In this document: positions 28,201 through 37,200 of the stretch, in pieces | Numbering within the stretch: position 1 is the stretch's first letter | How the letters are laid out: each line of letters opens with the position of its first letter | Assembly (NCBI RefSeq): GCF_048771995.1 | Contig: NC_133030.1 | Location: 13,656,001-13,720,000 of the forward strand | Direction: 5' to 3' | DNA length: 64,000 nt | Origin: Taeniopygia guttata | Lineage: Eukaryota; Chordata; Aves; Passeriformes; Estrildidae | Notes under the pieces: model-generated | What the model saw: only the letters and a program-made list of their open reading frames with translations | Told to the model about the DNA's origin: nothing | The model's database searches: none | Position numbers and translations under genes: made by a program

Positions 28201-31200
28201 CAGCTTCTTGGTTGTTTTCTCTTTTTTTTCTTTTTTTTTTTTTTTTCCCATCTTTCAGGGGGGTCTTTCTACTCCTCGTCTCTTTTTCAAATTTTAAAAT
28301 GTTGGCATCCCAGATCCCAACAGTTCCATTCAGTGGCTTCGTGTGAATTCATTCCAAGACATTCTTGGCTCATCTGTCCCTAACATCCATGTCAGCAGCC
28401 AGACAGCCAGCCAAAATAAGGCTACTCACAAGCACTTTCCCTTTTTCTTTTATGACCAGTGTTAAAAGTAGCATCATATACACCCCTTGTCACAAGCACC
28501 GGGTCTTTTCATCCAGGGTACACCGTACACACACCATATCCTGCATCATCACACCCCCAAGGTCCAGCTTCTTTATCCTCTCAGGCAGCACATTCCCCAT
28601 CTGAAGCCTCATTATTTAATGTCAGGGTTACTGCAGCAGCCTCTTCCCCAGCTGGATGAGCGTACTCCAACCCAGCCTCCACCAGCCCAGGTTCCTGATA
28701 CTTGTGCCCTTCATCCACATCAGCTCCCATTCCTTCATTTGCTCCTTTCATCCCTGGGCACTTGCACACCCCTCATCACCATTTTCAACAACCTCACCCT
28801 TCCTTTTGCCTTCATTACCTGCATAATCCCCCTTGGTCTCATCCTGGTGTCAACCTGCATCTGCCCAAGTAGATAAGAGAATTGCCTTTGTGTCCTGGGG
28901 CTCTCAGCCCTCAGGACGAGCTCCTTGTAAACATATTCCATGTACTGCACCTTTCTTCTACATCTTCCCTGACAAACCAGAATCACAGAATTCATCACGC
29001 TGGAAAAGACCTCTAAGATCATCAAATCCAGCCTATGACCAAATATGACCATGTCAACCAGACCATGGCACTGAGTGCCACGTCCAGTCTTTCCTTCAAT
29101 ACCTCCTGAGACCCCAACACCTCCCTGGGCAGCCCACTCCAATATCTAATCAGCCCCTCTGTGAAAAGATTCTTCCTAATGTCCAACCTGAGCCTCCTGT
29201 GGTGCAGCTTAAGCTTTTGTCCTCTTTCTGGCTGCCTGGAAGAAAAGTCCAATCCCCACCTGGCTACAAGCTCTCTTCAGGCAGTTGTGGAGTGATAAGG
29301 TCACCGCTGAGCTTCCTTTTCTCCAGGCTGAACACCCCCAGCTCCCTCAGCTGCTCCTCACAGGACTTGTGCTCCAGACACTTCAGCACCTTTGTTGCCT
29401 TTCTCTGGACTTGCTCCAGCACCTCAAGGTCCGTCCTAAACTGAGTGGCCCAGAACTGGGCACAGCACTCAAGGTGTGGTCTCACAGGGGTGTGCCCAGC
29501 ACAGGGGACAATCCCTGACCTGCTCCTGCTGGCCACACTATTGCTGATCCAGGCCAGGATGCCACCGGCCACCTTGGCTACCTGGGTGCAGGCTGGCTCA
29601 AGGTTCCACAGGCTGCTGATCCACTGGGAGCTGCTCCTCTCCAGCACAGCCTCATGACCCTGGCATTTCCTCAAGCTCCCTGCTTTAGTCTACAGGCAGC
29701 CTGGGCTTTCCTAGCACAACAGCATCCCTCCCTCACACCTCACTGACAGCAGAGCTCACGGCTACCCTAATACACACACTGTGAGCCCCAGAGCAGGACC
29801 CTGTCCCCGTGAGTCACAGTGACTAATTTCCTACTACCCTGCACCGCTGCACAAAGCCGATTGTCCGGCCGGGGTCCTGCCCACTCGGCGCAGGCTCCCA
29901 CCCCTGCCTCACTGCATTGTTCAAAGTCTTCCTCTGTGGTCAGACCACCCCTCTCACCCCTGATTACACCATTCTTCCTCTTCCCACAGGCCACCAACTT
30001 CTCATCTAGGGGAAAAGCAAAGCAAATGTAAGAGGTATAATAAGCCTGTAACACCCCAGATATGAGAACAGACAGGTATGAATTTTCTAAATCTAACAAG
30101 TAGCTTTGGTCATCCAAAATTATAATACAGGCCTGAATGAGACAGTATTTTCACATGTGGCTCACCACCCACATTCTGCAGATAGCATCCAGGAGTCCAA
30201 GACCCCATGACTCAGAAAATACACCCCAATGCAGCATGTGAAACAAGAACACCAAAATAAACCCACTGCCTAAAGAGAGACAGTCGCAAAGCAACATGTG
30301 GAAGAGTTTCCAGAGAGTGTGTGAAAACTAATTGGTGGATTTTTCCAGGATCCAGTCATATACACACACCCTACAAGCAGTTTTGCTGGCTGTCAAGTGG
30401 AACTGTATTTAAAATTAGAGTGTTTCAAGATACAGATAAAAAGTGGATTTAATGCTGGTACCTTAGAGAAACTTCTAAAACAAGTTAATTTTAAAATTGC
30501 CGGTTGTAAGAAAGATGAAATTGGATGTAAGTGTAGGAAAGGAAGCAATTTGCATGTAGCTCGTGTTGGACTCACAGCAGCAGCTGTAACTGTGTACACA
30601 GACCCTACACCTGAGCCTTGCTGTATCAGTGTTTGAACGTGCCAAAAAACACACTGGCAAAACAATGACTGTGTCCAGTTTTAAAGCTGTAATTTAAGAA
30701 CAGAATACACCAAAGTTTCTGCTGATGTAGAAAAAAAGACTAAGAGCAGCAGCCAGCATAAGAGTAGAACTTCTGAAGACTAGAACTTCTGAAGACAGTA
30801 GAACTTCTGAAGTTGAAAAAATAGTAGAAAAATCCATACAAACAAACAAAAAAATCAGTGCATACTGGAAGAAGACAATATTCAAAATTACACAGAGGAC
30901 TGATTTGAGTGTCTCCTCTCTCAGCAGCTCAGAACATATACAAAAGATACAAATGGATAAAAGACAACTCATTACATCCTTACTATTCCAAGCAAGTCCC
31001 ATTTTTGCCCTCAAGCACTTGCTGTTTCTCCAGACTATGAAACAGACCAAACTGACTCACCTCCATCCATCTGCTCTAGATCTACTGAAAACAAATGTGT
31101 GATGCAAGCCCTTCGCAGTAGGGCCTCAACTACAGAACACACACATATATATTTATTTTTCTCATAGTATTTAAAGTTAATTATTTATTTTTATGGAGGG

Positions 31201-33285
31201 ATCAAAGATCACCTCTAGGCAGAGTAACTAAAAATCACTCCCTTTAACAACCAAACATATTCTCCTTAGGAATGTCCCAGCAATGTGATGGCACCACCTT
31301 ATACTGGATTACACACACCAAAGACTCATGGCCAGTAGATTTTCTTACTGAGAAGGGAAGAGTTCAGTAGCTTACAGCACTGCCATTCTCACAAAATAGA
31401 AAGTTTTTTATCAGTTTTAAAAACAGCCATTCCACCCATTATTAAGCATATTTTTCTGATGTCATAGATCTCTACTAACCTGTTGGTCTCCAAGCATCTT
31501 TGCTCCATTTTACAGGAGGACTGTATCTTCCTTATGATGATGGGAAACACTTCATTGGGAAATACATTCTAAGGGCAACACAGTCCTACCTCTATCATAT
31601 AGGAACTTCTCTTTTGCTGTCCTACCTGCCCTTTTTTAACCATGTGGGGCTACTACCACCCTGCACACCTTTTCTCGCCAGCAGGACCATCAGTTTGACA
31701 CCACATTCAGTATTTACCTCAAAAAGTATGTAAGAACGCCCTCTACTCCCTCCTGAAAACTAATTCTTGGTGGCTGCAGGAGAAGGTGGCAACCTCATTT
31801 CAGACTTGTTTCTGCACTCCCAGATCCTCCACCTGACACTTCCCACAGGAGTCTTTATGTCACAGACAGAACCACACAAAAACACAAAGTCCTGCTTTTT
31901 TTGAGGACACTGTACCAGCCCACCAGCACACTGTCAGTTTCTTTAGCCTTTTCATTCAGGCCAGCACCTGGGGACCAGTTTTGCACTGGCCTCCACAGTG
32001 ACACATCTGCAGAGGTGAGTGCATGGAGCACACCAGGTGTGGTAGGTAGCAAGGCAGGAAAACAGGATTCCTATTAAAAAAAAAAAAAAAAAAGTTTCTC
32101 TGCAACCTGCTTCAGTTCATCCTGCAAGGCTGGAACACAAACACTGACTTTCATGGACACTCGCTGTGAAAAACCCAGGACCTGCACACGTTTTCAGCTG
32201 GAGGTCACAGCCAGGTCTGGCCCGAATCCTGCCCCGCAGTCAGTGCTGGCCGAGCTCGGCTCTGTCTCACAGCCCCATCACCCCAGCAGAAGAAAAGGAG
32301 AAGAGGAACAGGCAGCTTGCAGCAAGCAGCTGCCAGCTCCGGACCCTCATTACGTAATGCTAAAAATAAAGTCCATGAGCGACCAGCCACGCTCGGGAAC
32401 AGCACCCACAGCACGGCCACTGTCGCTCGTGGAGTTAATGCCACAAAAGGCGCAAACCTCGGCTAATCGCTGCGGCCCCGGCAGCCCCAGCACCGAGCAC
32501 AAGGACCCACAGTCTCGAATGTCAACAGGTGTTGCGTTCTTATTCAAAATATTTATTTAGCCAGATTCCTGCTATTATTCCCAGGCCAAGACGGTCCCAT
32601 AAAGCAGGGCCAAGATGGGACTGGATTCAGCGAGCTGCCTGAGAGCTCTTTTAAGAGCACAAACACTACTTCAGCGTATAAGCTAAGGAAAGAATGGCAC
32701 AGTTGGAGCCTCTTGACTAATTCTCCTGTTTATATCCAAATAAGAGGGCACTGTGGAACCTCTCTCTCCCTCTGGCAAGCTGTGAATTTCACTTGGACGC
32801 AGCCAACCCCTATAGATGGGACCTTGTGGCCACCCCACAAAAGATTTTGGCCAGAAAGGGTAGCAAGGACATGCAGTTGAAAGAGGACCAGAAGCACAAC
32901 AAGGGTTTGTGCGCTGACATCTCGGGGAGGACGGAGCGGAATGAAAATCAGCCTGCCCGGGCTCCGGGACAGGTCCGCAGGACGGAGGTGGCCGGGGCCC
33001 GCAGGGACAGCGATGCCGTGGGATAAACGGTGGGGAAAACGCGATTTACAGCGCCCAGGAGAGCGCCGACAGCGAGTGCCGGTGCGTGTGCCCCCGAGGC
33101 GGCGCCGCCGCAGCTCCCAGCCCGCGCTGCCAGCGCCCGGCGGGACCGACCCCCGCACCCCGCCGGGCCGGCCGCCCCCCGCTTGCCTTGAGCTGCGACT
33201 TGGAGACCTTCCCGCTGCGATCGAGGTCGAGGGCGGTGAAGGCGTGCCAGATGGACTTGAGCAGCTCCTCCTTGAGCCCCAGCAT
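1042..33285 (-). CDS. SWAP70: SWAP70, switching B-cell complex 70 kDa subunit (coding exons 1-10; 3' end outside window)
   Basis: Coding segments in transcript order are 33285-33187, 25020-24880, 19840-19667, 11938-11711, 9181-9035, 8793-8685, 7449-7268, 3468-3361, 2189-2023 and 1240-1042. They total 1554 nt or 518 codons with frame kept at every junction. The human protein has 585 residues, and the 67 missing here equal its C-terminal F-actin-binding tail, so the last exons lie beyond base 1. Layout: EF-hand-like loop about residues 20-31, DEF6/SWAP70 N-terminal region, PH domain about 215-308, then a long charged coiled coil from about 316. SWAP70 and DEF6 bind PIP3 through the PH domain, act with Rac, remodel actin, and function in B cells and mast cells. 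The start follows the family N-terminus (GLKEELLK) and has G at -3. Intron 1 has a GC donor. Identification rests on near-identity to the remembered human protein over all ten exons. Confidence 0.97.
1241..2022 (-). other. SWAP70: SWAP70 intron 9
   Basis: 782 bp of unremarkable AT-rich sequence between exons 9 and 10. No recognisable element. Confidence 0.9.
2023..2189 (-). CDS. SWAP70: SWAP70 coding exon 9, coiled coil (residues 397-452)
   Basis: 167 nt with acceptor TGCTAG and donor GCCAG|GTATGG, ending in phase 2. It encodes [20 protein letters not shown] and [20 protein letters not shown], which are nearly identical to the human coiled coil. Confidence 0.97.
2190..3360 (-). other. SWAP70: SWAP70 intron 8
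   Basis: About 1.2 kb with a short (TG)n run near 2921-2934. No recognisable gene or mobile element. Confidence 0.9.
3361..3468 (-). CDS. SWAP70: SWAP70 coding exon 8, coiled coil (residues 361-396)
   Basis: 108 nt with acceptor TTCCAG and donor ATG|GTGAGT, phase 0. It encodes [20 protein letters not shown] followed by [16 protein letters not shown]. Confidence 0.97.
4400..4595 (+). mobile_element. CR1 LINE 3'-end fragment
   Basis: This matches the end of avian CR1: ACAGGCTGTCCAGAGAAGC, then AAGGCCAGGTTGGATGGGCC, then TGGATGATCTTTAAGGTCCC, ending in the GTGATTCTGTCATG tail. It is 5'-truncated, as is usual for CR1, and lies in the sense opposite to SWAP70. Confidence 0.9.
6776..7043 (+). mobile_element. 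Possible short LTR-like element (tentative)
   Basis: The segment starts TG and ends CA and is flanked by GTTG on both sides (6772-6775 and 7044-7047), as for a 4-bp target duplication. It has a TATA-like GTATAAAA near 6940 and an ATTAAT downstream. The element is short, terminal inversion is weak, and a 4-bp match can arise by chance. Confidence 0.3.
7095..7184. repeat. 38-bp tandem repeat, about 2.4 copies, with internal palindrome
   Basis: The unit starts GATATCAGCACAGATGTGCT, with unit starts at 7095 and 7133 and a partial, diverged third copy (AATGTCAGCACAGA). Each full unit contains CAGCACA-GA-TGTGCTG, a perfect 7-bp inverted repeat. It lies about 85 bp from the donor side of SWAP70 exon 7. 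Confidence 0.85.
7268..7449 (-). CDS. SWAP70: SWAP70 coding exon 7, start of coiled coil (residues 300-360)
   Basis: 182 nt with acceptor CCTGCAG and donor AAG|GTAGGA. It completes the PH helix and starts the coiled coil ([40 protein letters not shown]). It is far more GC-rich than the flanking introns and sits beside a 38-bp tandem repeat. The plus-strand open frames here are antisense shadows. Confidence 0.97.
7450..8684 (-). other. SWAP70: SWAP70 intron 6
   Basis: 1.2 kb of ordinary intron. The overlapping open frames near 8080-8470 on the plus strand show no recognisable protein. Confidence 0.9.
8685..8793 (-). CDS. SWAP70: SWAP70 coding exon 6, second half of PH domain (residues 264-299)
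   Basis: 109 nt with acceptor ATTCTAG and donor CAAG|GTGAGG, ending in phase 1. It encodes [20 protein letters not shown] and the start of the C-terminal PH helix (KKKKQEWIQ) with its invariant tryptophan at about residue 297. Intron 5, which separates it from exon 5, is only 241 bp. Confidence 0.97.
9035..9181 (-). CDS. SWAP70: SWAP70 coding exon 5, first half of PH domain (residues 215-263)
   Basis: 147 nt with acceptor TAACAG and donor GAG|GTAAAA, phase 0. It opens with [20 protein letters not shown], the basic beta1-beta2 phosphoinositide-binding strands of the PH domain, followed by [18 protein letters not shown]. Confidence 0.97.
9182..11710 (-). other. SWAP70: SWAP70 intron 4
   Basis: 2.5 kb. 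It holds an (AAAT)n microsatellite at about 9591-9616, A-rich runs near 10550-10588 and a short (TG)n near 10741. No gene seen. Confidence 0.9.
9591..9616. repeat. (AAAT)n microsatellite
   Basis: Six or so AAAT units, mostly uninterrupted, inside SWAP70 intron 4. Confidence 0.9.
11711..11938 (-). CDS. SWAP70: SWAP70 coding exon 4 (residues 139-214)
   Basis: 228 nt with acceptor TGCACAG and donor CAG|GTAAGA, phase 0. It carries [24 protein letters not shown] and [18 protein letters not shown], leading directly into the PH domain. The stretch [10 protein letters not shown] is the most diverged from the human sequence. Confidence 0.97.
11939..19666 (-). other. SWAP70: SWAP70 intron 3
   Basis: 7.7 kb. 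It contains a short imperfect duplication at about 15463-15533 (ACTGATGCAAGT and CTTCCTAACCA each occur twice) and a 21-nt poly(A) at about 17234-17254. The patch near 16400-16900 is less AT-rich than its surroundings, with overlapping open frames on both strands that match no protein I recognise. Confidence 0.9.
19667..19840 (-). CDS. SWAP70: SWAP70 coding exon 3 (residues 81-138)
   Basis: 174 nt with acceptor TCTTTAG and donor GAG|GTAAGA, phase 0. It encodes the [20 protein letters not shown] and [20 protein letters not shown] segments that are characteristic of SWAP70 and DEF6 N-terminal domains. Confidence 0.97.
19841..24879 (-). other. SWAP70: SWAP70 intron 2
   Basis: 5 kb. Its main feature is the purine minisatellite at 23911-24147. 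The rest is AT-rich with no recognisable element. Confidence 0.9.
23911..24147. repeat. 10-bp purine minisatellite, about 23.7 copies
   Basis: The plus-strand unit is GGGAGAGGAG. It runs as 22 perfect full copies (23921-24140), preceded by one copy with a single mismatch (TGGAGAGGAG) and followed by a 7-base partial copy. The plus strand is all purine and has GGGG runs every 10 bases. The long open frames in several frames here are products of the repeat, not genes. Since SWAP70 is on the minus strand, its pre-mRNA carries the C/U-rich version. Confidence 0.98.
24880..25020 (-). CDS. SWAP70: SWAP70 coding exon 2 (residues 34-80)
   Basis: 141 nt with acceptor CCTTAG and donor GAAAAG|GTAAGT-like, phase 0 at both ends. 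It encodes the conserved [16 protein letters not shown] segment and an acidic [15 protein letters not shown] stretch of the N-terminal region. Confidence 0.97.
28977..29690 (-). mobile_element. CR1 LINE fragment, 3' part of reverse transcriptase plus tail
   Basis: On the minus strand an open frame reads [20 protein letters not shown], then [11 protein letters not shown], then [20 protein letters not shown] and [14 protein letters not shown], which is the C-terminal part of CR1 ORF2. The antisense 3' tail starts AGAATCACAGAATTC near 28980. The copy is 5'-truncated and inactive, in the same sense as SWAP70. Confidence 0.93.
30765..30812. repeat. Three near-tandem copies of a 14-bp motif
   Basis: TAGAACTTCTGAAG occurs at 30765-30778, 30781-30794 and 30799-30812, with periods of 16 and 18 bases. 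Lies in SWAP70 intron 1. Confidence 0.9.
32076..32093. repeat. Poly(A) run
   Basis: About 18 consecutive A residues in SWAP70 intron 1, with no recognisable SINE body on its 5' side. Confidence 0.9.
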
Positions 33286-33440
33286 GGCCGGCCCGCTCCC
33301 GGCCCGCGCCGCCGCTGCCGCCGCTCTGCCCCGGCCCCGCTGGCGCCGCCCCGGCAGCCGCGTCCCGCCCGGCCCGGCGGCCGCGCCCCTCCGCGCCCGG
33401 CGCCTCCTTCTCCGGCCGCACGGCTGCCTTTCGGTCTTAC
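32930..33440 (-). promoter_or_regulatory. SWAP70: SWAP70 CpG-island promoter region
   Basis: A sharply bounded block very rich in G, C and CpG covers exon 1, the first part of intron 1 and about 150 bp upstream of the start codon. It drops to AT-rich sequence at about 33440. A TATTTATC sequence on the minus strand near 33440-33450 is TATA-like but unproven. I cannot place the transcription start. Confidence 0.8.
33187..33285 (-). CDS. SWAP70: SWAP70 coding exon 1 (residues 1-33)
   Basis: It encodes the N-terminus, including an EF-hand-like loop ([12 protein letters not shown], residues 20-31). Loop position 12 is Q rather than the usual E, so calcium binding is probably weak. The exon ends in phase 0 at CTCAAG. 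The intron then starts GCAAGC, a GC donor that otherwise fits the consensus. The exon sits inside a CpG island. Confidence 0.95.
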
Positions 33441-33630
33441 TAGGATAAATAGACAAGTGCAGGGTTTTATCCCTTCCAGTTTATTCCTGATGGCTCGCTG
33501 AGACATGGGTGAATAAATTAACATTGGTCGCTTTAGTGTTCTTCAGCACAGTTAAAACGCTGTTCAGGGTTTTCACCCCAGTTGAGATAGTAAATGAAAG
33601 TCTTCTCCTTGCGGTGTGCTGCTGGGTAGA

Positions 33631-34248
33631 TGTGGGAATCCAGGGCTTCCCTCTGGCTGTCCTGGCAGGTCTGGGACCCTGGCAGGGGTCAGGAACCCCC
33701 CTGTACAGAGCCCCCAGAGACACTGTCTGTGATCTCTGTCCATGGAAAAGAGTTTTCAATCTTACAGGATGAATTACAAGCTCTGAGTGTTTGATAAGAG
33801 TAATAATTAAGTGTGGCACGGGTGCAAAAGTAAAATTTTAGGTTTCTAGATTAGGGGTTCAGAGGGGACAAGATGGAGGAATTGGGTGTGTCTTGTCCTT
33901 TTCCTCCTTCTTCATGCCCCTCCATGTTACATTGTGGTGTTGGCATTTTCTGTTGGTTTAGGCTGGGGACACACTGTTCAATGTAGGTGACAGATATTGG
34001 CACATTATTGTAAATATAGCACACGTAGTTTCTGGTATATAATGTTTGTAACATCCCACTGAGGGCAGAGCCCCACACGCTGCCCTGCAGGACAGAGCTG
34101 CGGCAGGGCAGCAGAACAGGTTAGAGATAAACAGAATAAACAACCTTGAAACCAGCACAGACGAATTATGGCTTCTTCTTTGGCAGCGGGGCTGAAAGAC
34201 AGAGACTTTCTATAATCTCGGAATCACCAATACCCACAGATTCCGACA
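33631..34248 (+). mobile_element. Solo endogenous-retrovirus LTR with intact 6-bp target duplication
   Basis: 618 bp beginning TGTGGGAATC and ending GATTCCGACA. The two ends are inverted repeats with one mismatch. GGTAGA flanks both sides (33625-33630 and 34249-34254). A TATA-like TATATAAT lies at 34036-34043 and AATAAA at 34135-34140, the normal order for U3, R and U5 on the plus strand. No retroviral coding region is attached, so this is a solo LTR left by recombination. The 6-bp duplication fits the ERVK-like class. It lies 346 bp upstream of the SWAP70 start codon and points away from the gene. Confidence 0.88.
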
Positions 34249-37200
34249 GGTAGATAAAATAAGCACTACGTGGTAATGAAGGCTGGCGTGAATATATCAG
34301 TGAGCCTGATGCTTTTCTGGCTTTCCAAATAATTCCTCACTAGAAAATTGTGGGTTTTTGAAGAACAGGAATACAGTCTGTGAACAGAATTTATGAAAGT
34401 CTCAGGTGCAATGTTCCCGGCAATGTACCTCACAGCAAGGAAAACAGTTTTCCTCTTGGAATTTTTCTGCCCCACGAACAGCTTGGAAGGAAAGCTGCGC
34501 ACAACTGGAGAGAGTGCAGTGGAGTGTCAGTGCAGGGAGACAGTGAAACAAACCTCCTGCTCCAGTACCTCCAGAGCAGAAGCCAGACAAAATGTGACCA
34601 AGAGGAAGGAGTTGTGTTGTTTGAAGTTTTTTTGAGAGTTATTGGGTGTTTGGGGTAGGTTTTTTGTATTAAGTCTTCTTTAATGCTCTGGGTTGGGAAT
34701 AAGCTCTGGTGAGGGCAGCAGCTGTCCGAGGACTTCAACAGAGATTATTAAGCCAAAATAAATTTATGCATCATTTCTTCTGCATGTTGTAGGAAAAGCA
34801 AATAATTATTTATGATGTATGTATGGTGATTTCAATGGTCTTTTTTCCATGTAGGGAGTCCCTATATTTTTGTCTAAGTGCTGTCTTGGTCGGTCTACTT
34901 AGCCAAAAATACCTCTTCATACTGGCTTTGGGGAAAGAAAGTGTGGAATGGCCTTTTTGTACATCTTGATGGATGTCTTCAGCATTTCAGTCTGAGCAGC
35001 AAATACCATAAATCATGTCAGCAACACAGCCAGGATCCAAACCCCAAATGCACTGGAGCCCTAAGCCCAAACAGGAGCCACACACTGAGAGCATCTTTGT
35101 GAGCTTATTTTGCAGAAAAAGGACAATGGGGGAGAAGAAGTGAGGGATAATGGGCATGGTCTTAGAAGGTACAAAACTCTCTAACACTTACTGACTGACA
35201 GAGGCTGAGAAATAGGACTCCTGCATGCACTATTTCCTGCAATTGATAGAAAAGTTCACACTTTTCTGTCTCTTTCTAACCCACACTGAACACTGTCATT
35301 CACAGAACACAGCCCATGATCACTTGAAGGTTTTAATTTTGTGGATTTCACACAGAACCATTAAGAACCCAAACTCAAGGCACATAATAAACATCAGGGG
35401 AAAAGCATTAGGGTTTTCCCAATTTTAATCTTCAGTCAATTGTATCATCAGAACAAAAACAGCACCCAAAGTGAAATAGTTCTGGCAGTTTGACAACTGT
35501 TTTGTACCAGGTGTTGCTGGTTTATTGTGATTCCAGTAAGAAAGGCACTCATATTCTAAAGTATCACTTAAAATACCATTTACTGCAGCCCACATTATAA
35601 TAGAGAGAGCAGTGTAGATAACCTTACATTCCTTCAGGAGCCGTGGGCTGTCCAGCATCAACCAGGTGCAGCACGTCGCACAGATCCTGCCCATGGAAAA
35701 TTTACAACATTTTGGTCATTCGGGTTATTACAGGATTTTTGTACAAGGAGACAACTCTGTACATTGTTTCTATTGCCAAACATAAAACATGTTCACATCA
35801 GAACCCTTTGCTGCCATTTTCAGATGATGTGCTGGGCATGCAGGGGTTGTCATTGCAGGTACCACATAGGACTTGCCCAAAAAAATCCTGTGGGACTATC
35901 AGGCAGGGAAATTCATCCCCTATGGGCCTGGAGGCCAGGCTGGACAGACAGCAAAGCTCAGCATAAGCTGGGAAGTCACAGGCCTAACTTGCATGGACCA
36001 CTGATCCTACGGGTACAGCGGGCTTCTGGCCAGGAGCAGGGCAGATGAGCAGACAGCAAAGCCCACTGCAGGAAGTAATTCTAATTCTCAGAGGTGATAA
36101 ATCATAAGATTGGTTTTCTGTATGTGATGGAGACTAGAATCATCCACAGATTTTTATTCTTTGGACATGTTATAGTCTCCAAGTAGCACAGTCAGTTGTC
36201 AAACACAATCTGCCTTATTCACTGAGCATACCCTAATAGCAGCCTTTCCCCCCTCCTTTTTCCTAACCTTTTGCTCCATAATTTATTCAGGCCTTTGGAA
36301 TCCACAAGTAATCATTTATGCTCTTTCCTCACGATGGATACTCTGAACTATATGGTTGACATAAAAAATTATTCTGATAAAATTTCCTAATTAATCTGAT
36401 TTGCTAACATTACAGCTGTTACTATTACCAGAAACATCTGCCATCTTAAAATACACTAGCATTTCTTCAATTAGAAGATATCTATTCCACTTTAGAAGGA
36501 AAGAGACAACTTTTCTATATGCAGATAAGTTGGTAGCTGAGCACCCACAAGGTCACCAGTGAACACAGAAGACCCTTCCTAAAGTGCATTAAAATACAGT
36601 TAGATTCTGTGAAAAGTCACTAAAGAAAAGCAATTTATGTAGTTCACACATGAATCTTTAATGGCAGGGATTTAATCTCTGCTTTGAATAGCATTCAGTG
36701 ATTTTTTTTTGGCAGTTTGGATTTTTGGTAAAAACAATAGAGTGGAAAAACAAAATGCAAACAAAATGCCTCACAAATTGTAGAAAACAATGAAACCCCA
36801 CCACACCCACACACAAAAAAACCAACCAACCAAAAAGCTTTCAGGAAAAAACCACTAAAACCCTGTGTGCTTATTTTCATTTTCTCTTCACCCTTTTTGC
36901 TGGCTCCTTTTACTCCTGATTTAAATGACATGCTAAAATCCTTTGCCAGAAGACAGATTTGTTTTCCACTCAGAATACAAATAGTCCCATTCAGGTCACT
37001 AGGTTAGCAGTCCATGCTTAAATGTTTCATTAAAATGAGTGGTTTATACAAGTTTCAGCTGCTCCAGCACTTGCTAGGTTAATCAAGAGGATGCTTACAA
37101 GTTGTGCATAAACCTAGCACATTATTTTATATAGCCACACTCATATTTAAATCCCCAGTGTTTTTATAGGATTGAACTAACTAAGAAAAAACAGTTAAAG

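Larger units (their letters stand above)
25021..33186 (-). other. SWAP70: SWAP70 intron 1 (GC-AG)
   Basis: 8.2 kb with a GCAAGC donor and a TCCTTAG acceptor. It holds T-rich sequence near 28219-28249, a minus-strand CR1 at 28977-29690, a 14-bp motif in three copies at 30765-30812 and a poly(A) run at 32076-32093. The part nearest exon 1 is CpG island. Confidence 0.9.

Noticed and set aside
28361-28876. Plus-strand open frames next to the intron 1 CR1
   Set aside because: Pyrimidine-rich low-complexity sequence with no recognisable protein.
32730-33524. 264-codon minus-strand open frame over SWAP70 exon 1
   Set aside because: It is in a different frame from the recognised SWAP70 N-terminus and is a low-stop artefact of the CpG island.
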